A DNA stretch of 64,000 nucleotides from Pseudomonas rustica. GTDB taxonomy: Bacteria > Pseudomonadota > Gammaproteobacteria > Pseudomonadales > Pseudomonadaceae. This document shows positions 44,137 to 51,509 of this stretch, piece by piece. The notes beneath the pieces are model-generated. The model did no database searches. It was not told where the DNA came from and saw only the letters and a program-made list of their open reading frames with translations. Every line of letters starts with the position of its first letter. The first letter of the stretch is position 1. Where the stretch lies: NCBI RefSeq assembly GCF_018336155.1, contig NZ_JAGYHF010000009.1, positions 202,709 through 266,708 of the forward strand, given 5' to 3'. The translations under genes and the position numbers were made by a program.

Positions 44137-45516
44137 TCAGTCCAGTAAAGAAAGGGTGACAGGCGTCAGGTGATTGTCTTCGACGCGCACTTGCAGTTCG
44201 CCTTCGCCGAGTTTGGCTTTCAGACGCTGACCGGTGTGGGTCTGCGCGGCGTTACGAATCGCATGGCCGCGCTCATCGAGCAGAATGCTGTAACCGCGAC
44301 CGAGGGTCGCCAACGGGCTGACCACGTGTAGCGTCTGCATCTGACTGTGCAGTTGCAGACGACGGTTTTTCAGGCCTTCACGCATGGCACGCGGCAGACG
44401 TTCGGCGAGGCTGTCTAGACGCTGGCGCAACATCGCCAACTGGCGGCCTGGGTGTTGCCCGGTGAGGCGGGTTTCCAGACGGATCAGCCGCTCGCGACGG
44501 GTATTGAGGCTGCGCTCGAAGGCGCGGCGCATGCGCATGTCCAGATCATCCAGACGTTGCGCTTGCTGGCGCAGACGTTCGCCGGGATGACGCAGGCGAC
44601 GCGCCATGCCTTCGAGGCGCAGACGATCACGCATCAAACGGTCACGCATGCGCATCACCAGGCGGCGATGCAGGCTTTCGACCTGGCGGATCAGATGGCT
44701 GGAATCAGGCGCGAGCAACTCGGCAGCCGCAGATGGCGTCGGTGCGCGAACGTCAGCGACAAAGTCACTGATCGACACATCGGTTTCATGGCCGACAGCG
44801 CTGACAATCGGCGTCACGCAAGCATCGACGGCGCGGGCCACGGCTTCTTCGTTGAAACACCAGAGGTCTTCCAGCGAGCCGCCGCCACGGGCGAGGATCA
44901 GCGCATCGAAGCCACGGGCATCGGCCATTTTCAGCGCGCGAACGATTTGTGCGGTGGCTTCGCGGCCCTGTACGGCGGTCGGAATCAGCGTCAACTGAAC
45001 CTGCGGCGCACGACGGCGGAACACGCTGATGATGTCGCGAATCACCGCACCCGTCGGCGAACTGATAATGCCGATGCGCTGCGGATGCGCGGGCAGCGGC
45101 ACTTTGCGCTCGGCACTGAACAGCCCTTCGGCGCTGAGCTTTTCTTTCAGCGCATCGAAGGCCAGACGCAGCGCGCCGTCACCGGCAGGCTCCACGGTGT
45201 CGAGGATCAACTGATAGTCGCCACGGCCTTCGAACAGCGAGACCTTGCCGCGCACCTTAACTGCCAAACCATCTTTCAGCGCCTGGCGCACGCGCGCGGC
45301 GTTCTGCCGGAACAGCGCGCAACGAACCTGCGCGCCACTGTCCTTGAGCGTGAAGTAGATGTGGCCGGACGCCGGTCGGGCGAGGTTGGAGATTTCGCCT
45401 TCGACCCAGATGTTGCTGAACACGTCTTCGAGCAACACCCGCGCGCGGCCGTTGAGCTGGCTGACGGTCAGGACTTCACGGTCCAGGCCAAGTCTTGCAA
45501 AGGGATCTTTAATCAT
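44137..45516 (-). CDS. xseA: Exodeoxyribonuclease VII large subunit
   Basis: A 459-residue protein with an N-terminal OB fold (LTVSQLNGRARVLLEDVFSNIWVEGEISNL) and the catalytic region around ILARGGGSLEDLWCFNEE and VSAVGHETDVSISDFVAD. A long coiled coil rich in Arg (residues about 280-400) follows. With XseB it degrades single-stranded DNA to oligonucleotides. The xseB gene is not in this window. Confidence 0.95.
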   Translation of the reverse strand: MIKDPFARLGLDREVLTVSQLNGRARVLLEDVFSNIWVEGEISNLARPASGHIYFTLKDSGAQVRCALFRQNAARVRQALKDGLAVKVRGKVSLFEGRGDYQLILDTVEPAGDGALRLAFDALKEKLSAEGLFSAERKVPLPAHPQRIGIISSPTGAVIRDIISVFRRRAPQVQLTLIPTAVQGREATAQIVRALKMADARGFDALILARGGGSLEDLWCFNEEAVARAVDACVTPIVSAVGHETDVSISDFVADVRAPTPSAAAELLAPDSSHLIRQVESLHRRLVMRMRDRLMRDRLRLEGMARRLRHPGERLRQQAQRLDDLDMRMRRAFERSLNTRRERLIRLETRLTGQHPGRQLAMLRQRLDSLAERLPRAMREGLKNRRLQLHSQMQTLHVVSPLATLGRGYSILLDERGHAIRNAAQTHTGQRLKAKLGEGELQVRVEDNHLTPVTLSLLD

Positions 45517-45556
45517 GGGGCGCAGTTTAAAGGCATTCTCGCCGTCATTGCACGAT

Positions 45557-45655
45557 CCCTGTAGGAGCTGTCGAGTGAAACGAGGCTGCGATCTTTTGAT
45601 CTGGTTTTTGAGATCAAGGTCAAAAGATCGCAGCCTTCGGCAGCTCCTACAGGGG
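45557..45655. repeat. Long inverted repeat, GTAGGAGCTG type, copy 1
   Basis: CCCTGTAGGAGCTG at the left and CAGCTCCTACAGGG at the right enclose a second pair, GGCTGCGATCTTTTGAT / CAAAAGATCGCAGCC. A second full copy lies at 48099-48187 and a half copy at 58975-59006. It is a typical Pseudomonas intergenic repeat. Confidence 0.8.
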
Positions 45656-46534
45656 AGTGGTGAAGGTCTGGAGGAAGTGGTGGATAAGGGGACTGGGGTT
45701 CTGGCGGTAGGCGAGGGCGACGGTGCTTTGGCAGTCGGGATCGCTCAGCGGCAGAAATCGTACGCCGCTCGGTGCAATGTCTTGCATTGATTCCGGCAGC
45801 AGGGCAATGCCGAATCCGCCCTGAATCAATTGTAACTGCGTGGTCTTGCGCGACATTACCCGCGCCGCTTTCGGGAAGAAACCCTGGCGCATGCACAGAT
45901 CGGCGCACAAATAGCTCAGGCCGCCGCGCTGTGGATGGGGAATGGAGATGAAGGCTTCGTCCTTGAGCTGCGCCAGTTCCACCGTATCCAAGGAGGCCAG
46001 TCGATGATCCGCCGGTACGGCCAGCAACAGGCGTTCACTAAACAGCGGCACGATCTGAATACTTTCGCGCTGACGCAGCACTGGCAGGCGCAGCAAACCG
46101 ACATCGAGGCGACCTTCGGCCAGTTCCTCCAATTGCGCCTCGGAAGACAGCTTGCCGATATCCAGCGACACGCCCGGTTGTTGCTGCAGGTAAGCGCCGA
46201 TATCGCTGAGCAAACGCCCACTGATCGGCACGGTGCTGGAATGGCTCAAACGTAGAGTGCCGAGTTGCCCGTTACCGACTTCGGTGGCCATGACGCTGGC
46301 CTTGTTCAGTTCGATCAGCAGATTACGCGCTCGCGGCAAAAACGCTTCGCCCGCCGCCGTGAGTCGCGGCTGACGTGCTGTGCGCTCGAACAACGGCGTT
46401 TGCAGGTGTGTCTCCATGGTCTTGATCTGCCGGCTTAGCGCCGATTGGGCAATGAACAAGCGCTCCGCCGCCGCACTGAAACTGCCGCATTCAGCGATTT
46501 CGACGAAGTAACGCAATTGACGGGTGGAAAGCAT
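45647..46534 (-). CDS. LysR-family transcriptional regulator
   Basis: ATG 46534 (MLSTRQLRYFVEIAE) gives 295 residues. The winged helix has GSFSAAAERLFIAQSALSRQI, and the C-terminal effector domain resembles the BenM/CatR-like PBP fold. It is divergent from the TauE/SafE permease at 46635, with 100 bp between, so it probably regulates that gene. The last bases overlap the repeat copy 1. The effector is unknown. Confidence 0.9.
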   Translation of the reverse strand: MLSTRQLRYFVEIAECGSFSAAAERLFIAQSALSRQIKTMETHLQTPLFERTARQPRLTAAGEAFLPRARNLLIELNKASVMATEVGNGQLGTLRLSHSSTVPISGRLLSDIGAYLQQQPGVSLDIGKLSSEAQLEELAEGRLDVGLLRLPVLRQRESIQIVPLFSERLLLAVPADHRLASLDTVELAQLKDEAFISIPHPQRGGLSYLCADLCMRQGFFPKAARVMSRKTTQLQLIQGGFGIALLPESMQDIAPSGVRFLPLSDPDCQSTVALAYRQNPSPLIHHFLQTFTTPL

Positions 46535-46634
46535 CAGGTATGCCTTTTCGAGATGACTTGGCGACTTTGAAGATATTAGTCGCAAGCGTTGGCGCTGGCT
46601 AAAGTCATCTCAGGCTTATTAAGGAAGCGCATCG

Positions 46635-47402
46635 ATGAGCGTGGCGGGTTTGTTGAGTGAGTGGTCGTGGGGCGCGCAAGGCTGGGTGATCATCGGCTTG
46701 GGCATCGTGCTGGCTTATATCGTCTTCGGTATCGCCGGGTTCGGCACGGCGTTGGTGGCGGGGCCGATTCTGATTCTGTTCATGCCGTTGTCGAAGATCG
46801 TGCCGCTGCTGGTGTTGCTGGATTTCGTCGCGGCGTTCGGCAATCTGCTGCCGTCGCGGCGCGATGTCGCTAAGCCGGAGCTGTTGCGGTTGCTGCCGTG
46901 TATGGCGGTCGGTTGTACGTTGGGGGTGATTTTCCTGCTCAACCTCAAGTCCGACCTGCTGTTGCTGTTGATGGGGCTGTTTATCAGCGCTTACGCGATT
47001 TACAGCCTGTGGGTGAAAGCGCGGCCGACGCAATTGTCGGCCGGGTGGGCAGTGCCGATGGGCACGGTGGGTGGGTTATTTGGTGCGCTGTTTGGCAGCG
47101 GCGGCTTTTTATATGCGATTTATTTGAACAGCCGATTGCAGAAGGAAGCGGCGCGAGCCACGCAAAGTGCGCTGATCAGTTGCAGTACGGTGGTGCGTTT
47201 GAGCCTGTTTGCCATCGCCGGGGTATATGCCGAGCTACCCTTGTTGATGTTGGCGCTGTGTCTGTTGCCGGCCATGGCGTTGGGGTTGTGGGTCGGGCGG
47301 CGGTTGACCATGAAGTTGTCGCGCGAGGCTTTTGTGCGATTGGTGACGTGGCTGGTGCTGGCGAGCGGGCTGGCGTTGATTGGGCGCTATCTCAGCACTT
47401 GA
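46635..47402 (+). CDS. TauE/SafE-family permease
   Basis: A 255-residue integral membrane protein with about eight hydrophobic helices, including IIGLGIVLAYIVFGIAGFGTALVAGPILILFMP, the paired G-rich N-terminal signature of the family, and a second copy MGTVGGLFGALFGSGGFLYAIYL. Members export sulfite, sulfoacetate or similar anions; the substrate is unknown here. It is the likely target of the divergent LysR regulator. Confidence 0.85.
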   Translation: MSVAGLLSEWSWGAQGWVIIGLGIVLAYIVFGIAGFGTALVAGPILILFMPLSKIVPLLVLLDFVAAFGNLLPSRRDVAKPELLRLLPCMAVGCTLGVIFLLNLKSDLLLLLMGLFISAYAIYSLWVKARPTQLSAGWAVPMGTVGGLFGALFGSGGFLYAIYLNSRLQKEAARATQSALISCSTVVRLSLFAIAGVYAELPLLMLALCLLPAMALGLWVGRRLTMKLSREAFVRLVTWLVLASGLALIGRYLST

Positions 47403-47438
47403 CCGGATTTTGTCAGGGATTAAGCTGCCGGCCTTTAG

Positions 47439-47511
47439 GGCCTCTTCGCGAGCAAGCCCGCTCCCACGGGAACTGCATTCCAATGTGGGAGCGGGCTTGC
47501 TCGCGAAGGCG
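47439..47511. repeat. REPIN-like inverted REP pair, second copy
   Basis: TTCGCGAGCAAGCCCGCTCC is followed after about 20 bases by GGAGCGGGCTTGCTCGCGAA. It lies between the permease and the hypothetical gene at 47538. Confidence 0.85.
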
Positions 47512-47537
47512 TCAGCAGCCACACCGCAGGACTTTCC

Positions 47538-48086
47538 ATGAATTCGCAAAGCATCATCGTCCCGAAAATCTCCACCCTGCCGGTGCACGAACCCCGGGCT
47601 CGGGCGATCGTGCGCTGGCTGGTGCGCAAAAACATCGTCAAGGAAGAGCTGAGCACCTGCGGCCGCACTGGCAATCGTATGGCTTACGCGATTGCCGATG
47701 GCGCGCGGGCCGTGGTGCTGCACCCGCAGGCGTTGCCGTTCGGCGAGCCCATCAACGGTCTGGAAATCGTCACCAAACGCTGCATCTATACCCCGGCCAA
47801 GGGGTTTCTCGGAGAAGCCGGTTGCGCCGAATGCCGTCGCGAGATCGGCGAGGCACTGTTCGAAAGCCTGGAAGACTGGATGCCTGGGCGCACCGATAAC
47901 TTCACCTGCCCGGAATGCGGGCACGAAGACGACATCAACGGCTTCCTGTACCTGCAAGAGTGCGGGTTCTCCAATCTCGGCTTCATCTTCAACAATTGGC
48001 TGGAGGCGGGTTTCAAACAAAGCTTCCTCGACGAGTTCGCTGACTGGCTCGATCTCCCCGTCAGCTGGGTAAAAGTCGAACTCTGA
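47538..48086 (+). CDS. Conserved hypothetical protein with paired CxxC motifs
   Basis: A 182-residue protein I do not recognise by name. It has GCAECRREIGEA and, 35 residues later, FTCPECGHEDD, which together could bind one zinc (residues about 95-135). The rest is mixed helix and strand, with VSWVKVEL at the C-terminus. No signal peptide or membrane helix is seen. Databases sometimes label relatives as sugar ABC transporter ATPase, but no Walker motifs exist here, so that name is not supported. Confidence 0.7.
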   Translation: MNSQSIIVPKISTLPVHEPRARAIVRWLVRKNIVKEELSTCGRTGNRMAYAIADGARAVVLHPQALPFGEPINGLEIVTKRCIYTPAKGFLGEAGCAECRREIGEALFESLEDWMPGRTDNFTCPECGHEDDINGFLYLQECGFSNLGFIFNNWLEAGFKQSFLDEFADWLDLPVSWVKVEL

Positions 48087-48098
48087 CCCTCAAATATT

Positions 48099-48187
48099 CC
48101 CTGTAGGAGCTGCCGAAGGCTGCGATCTTTTGATCTGGTTATTAACAGACAACGTCAAAAGATCGCAGCCTCCGGCAGCTCCTACAA
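48099..48187. repeat. Long inverted repeat, GTAGGAGCTG type, copy 2
   Basis: CCCTGTAGGAGCTGCCG...GGCTGCGATCTTTTGATC at the left mirrors GTCAAAAGATCGCAGCC...CGGCAGCTCCTAC at the right. It ends 40 bp before the guaB promoter. Confidence 0.8.
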
Positions 48188-48228
48188 AAAACAGGGTTTT
48201 CCGTATATCAATTAGGCTGAGTTTTACG

Positions 48229-48257
48229 TTGATCCGAAGGGGGTGTCTGACTATAAT
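48229..48257 (+). promoter_or_regulatory. guaB sigma-70 promoter
   Basis: TTGATC at 48229-48234 and TATAAT at 48252-48257 are separated by exactly 17 bp. The start codon of guaB is 36 bp downstream of the -10 box. This is the best sigma-70 promoter in the window. Confidence 0.8.
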
Positions 48258-48293
48258 GGCGCGCTTCCATTTTCCCGCTCGGGAGCCCCCGCG

Positions 48294-49763
48294 ATGCTGC
48301 GTATCAGCCAAGAAGCTCTGACATTCGACGACATTCTCCTAGTGCCCGGTTATTCCGAGGTGCTTCCTAACGAAGTCAGTCTCAAGACCCGCCTAACCCG
48401 TGGCATCGAGCTGAATATTCCTCTGGTTTCTGCCGCAATGGACACCGTTACTGAAGCCCGTCTGGCAATTGCCATGGCTCAGGAAGGTGGCATCGGCATT
48501 ATCCACAAGAACATGACCATCGAGCAGCAAGCTGCCGAAGTTCGCAAGGTCAAGCGTTACGAAGCCGGTGTAGTCAAGGATCCGATCACCATCGAGGCTG
48601 ATGCCACGGTGCGTGAACTGTTCGAACTGACCCGTCTGCACAACATTTCCGGCGTTCCGGTACTGCACGATGGCGACCTGGTCGGCATCGTCACTTCCCG
48701 TGACGTGCGTTTCGAAAACCGTCTGGAAGCCACCGTCCGTGAAGTGATGACGCCTAAAGAGCGTCTGGTCACGGTCAAGGAAGGCGCCGACAAGAACGAC
48801 GTTCGCGAGTTGCTGCACAAAAACCGCATCGAACGCGTTCTGATCGTTGACGACAAATTTGCCCTCAAAGGCATGATGACCGTCAACGACATCGAAAAAG
48901 CCAAAGCCTACCCGCTGGCCAGCAAGGACGATCAAGGTCGTCTGCGCGTTGGCGCTGCTGTCGGTACCGGTAAAGACACTGGTGACCGCGTCGCTGCGCT
49001 GGTCAATGCCGGTGTGGACGTGGTGGTAGTCGATACCGCTCACGGTCACTCCAAAGGCGTGATCGACCGCGTTCGTTGGGTTAAACAGAATTTCCCTGAA
49101 GTGCAGGTGATCGGCGGCAACATCGCCACCGGCGCCGCTGCCAAGGCTCTGGCCGAAGCAGGCGCTGACGCAGTCAAGGTCGGTATCGGCCCTGGCTCGA
49201 TCTGCACCACCCGTATCGTCGCCGGTGTCGGCGTCCCGCAAATCAGTGCCATCGCCAACGTCGCCGCTGCCCTTGAAGGCACTGGCGTTCCGTTGATCGC
49301 CGACGGCGGCATCCGTTTCTCCGGTGACCTGTCCAAGGCCATCGTAGCCGGTGCTTCCTGCGTGATGATGGGCTCGATGTTCGCCGGTACTGAAGAAGCG
49401 CCGGGCGAAATCGAACTGTTCCAGGGCCGTTCGTACAAGGCGTATCGCGGCATGGGTTCGCTGGGCGCCATGTCCCAGGCTCAAGGTTCTTCCGACCGTT
49501 ACTTCCAGGACTCCTCGGCCGGCGCCGAAAAACTCGTTCCGGAAGGCATCGAAGGCCGTGTGCCGTACAAAGGCACCCTGAGCGCGATCATTCACCAACT
49601 GATGGGCGGTCTGCGTTCCTCGATGGGTTACACCGGCAGCGCCGACATCGAAGAAATGCGCACCAAGCCTGAATTCGTGCGGATCACCGGCGCCGGCATG
49701 GCCGAATCCCACGTTCACGACGTGCAGATCACCAAAGAAGCGCCAAACTACCGCGTAGGTTGA
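48294..49763 (+). CDS. guaB: IMP dehydrogenase
   Basis: ATG 48294 (MLRISQEALTFDDILLVPG) is the standard start; the frame is open further upstream into the promoter. The 489-residue enzyme has two CBS domains (residues about 95-205) inserted in a TIM barrel, with the catalytic cysteine in GPGSICTTR. It makes XMP for GMP synthesis and lies directly upstream of guaA. Confidence 0.97.
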   Translation: MLRISQEALTFDDILLVPGYSEVLPNEVSLKTRLTRGIELNIPLVSAAMDTVTEARLAIAMAQEGGIGIIHKNMTIEQQAAEVRKVKRYEAGVVKDPITIEADATVRELFELTRLHNISGVPVLHDGDLVGIVTSRDVRFENRLEATVREVMTPKERLVTVKEGADKNDVRELLHKNRIERVLIVDDKFALKGMMTVNDIEKAKAYPLASKDDQGRLRVGAAVGTGKDTGDRVAALVNAGVDVVVVDTAHGHSKGVIDRVRWVKQNFPEVQVIGGNIATGAAAKALAEAGADAVKVGIGPGSICTTRIVAGVGVPQISAIANVAAALEGTGVPLIADGGIRFSGDLSKAIVAGASCVMMGSMFAGTEEAPGEIELFQGRSYKAYRGMGSLGAMSQAQGSSDRYFQDSSAGAEKLVPEGIEGRVPYKGTLSAIIHQLMGGLRSSMGYTGSADIEEMRTKPEFVRITGAGMAESHVHDVQITKEAPNYRVG

Positions 49764-49789
49764 TGCTTCAAGCAAATCGTTAGACAACC

Positions 49790-49810
49790 GGGGCTGTTTT
49801 ATTCAGCCCC
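49790..49810 (+). terminator. Hairpin between guaB and guaA
   Basis: GGGGCTG at 49790-49796 pairs with CAGCCCC at 49804-49810 around TTTTATT. No T-run follows, so it may attenuate or stabilise the guaBA transcript rather than stop it. Confidence 0.45.
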
Positions 49811-49862
49811 GAGTTGTTTCTGTATCACGACTGTTTCTGAATGACTTAGACGAGACTGAATC

Positions 49863-51440
49863 ATGGCCCTCGATATTCACGCTCACCGCATCCTGATCCT
49901 CGACTTCGGTTCGCAATACACCCAACTGATCGCCCGCCGCGTGCGCGAGATCGGTGTGTACTGCGAACTGCACCCGTTCGACATGGACGAAGATGCGATC
50001 CGCGAATTCGCTCCTAAAGGCGTCATCCTCGCCGGCGGCCCCGAGTCCGTACACGTCGCCGACAGCCCGCGCTGCCCACAGGCAGTGTTCGATCTGGGCG
50101 TACCGGTTTTCGGTATCTGCTACGGCATGCAGACCATGGCCGAGCAACTGGGCGGCAAGGTTGAAGGTTCCGAGCTGCGTGAGTTCGGTTACGCCCGCGT
50201 TGACGTAGTCGGCAAGAGCCGCCTGCTCGACGGCATCGAAGACCACATCGACGCTGACGGCCTGTTCGGCCTCGACGTATGGATGAGCCACGGTGACAAA
50301 GTCACCAAGATGCCGGAAGACTTCCACGTCCTCGCCAGCACCCCGAGCTGCCCGATCGCCGGTATGTTCAACGACGACCGTGGCTACTACGGCGTGCAGT
50401 TCCACCCGGAAGTGACCCACACCAAACAGGGCGGTCGCATCCTGTCGCGCTTCGTTCTTGACATCTGCGGCTGTGAAGCCCTGTGGACGCCGTCGAAGAT
50501 CGCTGAAGACGCCATCGCCAACATCCGCGCACAAGTCGGCACCGACAACGTGCTGCTGGGTCTGTCCGGCGGCGTTGACTCCTCGGTGGTTGCCGCGCTG
50601 CTGCACAAAGCCATCGGCGACCAACTGACCTGCGTCTTCGTCGACAACGGCCTGCTGCGTCTGCACGAAGGCGAGCAAGTGATGGCCATGTTCGCCGAGA
50701 ACATGGGCGTCAAGGTGATCCGCGCCAACGCTGAAGAGCAGTTCCTGAACAACCTGGCCGGCGAAGCCGATCCAGAGAAGAAGCGCAAAATCATCGGTCG
50801 TACCTTCATCGACGTATTCGATGCCCAGTCGAACAAACTGGACAACATCAAGTACCTCGCTCAGGGCACCATCTACCCGGACGTGATCGAGTCGGCTGGC
50901 GCGAAAAGCGGCAAGGCCCACGTGATCAAGTCGCACCACAACGTGGGCGGCCTGCCGGAAGAGATGAACCTGAAACTGGTCGAGCCACTGCGCGAACTGT
51001 TCAAGGACGAAGTCCGTCGTCTGGGCCTGGAACTCGGCCTGCCGTACGACATGGTCTACCGTCACCCGTTCCCGGGCCCGGGTCTGGGCGTACGTATCCT
51101 CGGTGAAGTGAAAAAGGAATACGCCGACCTGCTGCGTCGTGCCGACCACATCTTCATCGAAGAACTGCGCAAAGCCGACTGGTACCACAAAGTCAGCCAA
51201 GCCTTTGTCGTGTTCCAGCCAGTGAAATCGGTTGGTGTTGTTGGTGATGGCCGTCGTTACGCCTGGGTGGTTGCCCTGCGTGCCGTAGAAACCATCGACT
51301 TCATGACCGCGCGTTGGGCTCACCTGCCTTACGAACTGCTGGAAACCGTCTCCGGCCGCATCATCAATGAAATCGAAGGCATTTCGCGCGTTACTTATGA
51401 CGTGTCGAGCAAACCGCCAGCGACGATTGAGTGGGAATAA
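49863..51440 (+). CDS. guaA: GMP synthase (glutamine-hydrolysing)
   Basis: A 525-residue protein with an N-terminal class I glutamine amidotransferase (catalytic cysteine in GICYGMQ, His-Glu in FHPEVTH), an ATP pyrophosphatase with LSGGVDSS, and a C-terminal dimerisation domain ending IEWE. It converts XMP to GMP. A strong terminator follows. Confidence 0.97.
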   Translation: MALDIHAHRILILDFGSQYTQLIARRVREIGVYCELHPFDMDEDAIREFAPKGVILAGGPESVHVADSPRCPQAVFDLGVPVFGICYGMQTMAEQLGGKVEGSELREFGYARVDVVGKSRLLDGIEDHIDADGLFGLDVWMSHGDKVTKMPEDFHVLASTPSCPIAGMFNDDRGYYGVQFHPEVTHTKQGGRILSRFVLDICGCEALWTPSKIAEDAIANIRAQVGTDNVLLGLSGGVDSSVVAALLHKAIGDQLTCVFVDNGLLRLHEGEQVMAMFAENMGVKVIRANAEEQFLNNLAGEADPEKKRKIIGRTFIDVFDAQSNKLDNIKYLAQGTIYPDVIESAGAKSGKAHVIKSHHNVGGLPEEMNLKLVEPLRELFKDEVRRLGLELGLPYDMVYRHPFPGPGLGVRILGEVKKEYADLLRRADHIFIEELRKADWYHKVSQAFVVFQPVKSVGVVGDGRRYAWVVALRAVETIDFMTARWAHLPYELLETVSGRIINEIEGISRVTYDVSSKPPATIEWE

Positions 51441-51470
51441 TCCCGGTCTGATTGATCGGTGTTAACCCCG

Positions 51471-51506
51471 AAAAGCCCCGTGAACGCGAGTTCACGGGGC
51501 TTTTTT
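51471..51506. terminator. Bidirectional terminator, guaA and toxin-like gene
   Basis: AAAAGCCCCGTGAAC at 51471-51485 pairs with GTTCACGGGGCTTTT from 51490, followed by T residues to 51506. It separates the convergent guaA and toxin-like gene, whose stop is at 51510. Confidence 0.88.
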
Positions 51507-51509
51507 ACG

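Noticed and set aside
47538..48086. ABC transporter ATPase annotation for this gene
   Set aside because: No Walker A, signature or Walker B motif; only two CxxC motifs are seen.
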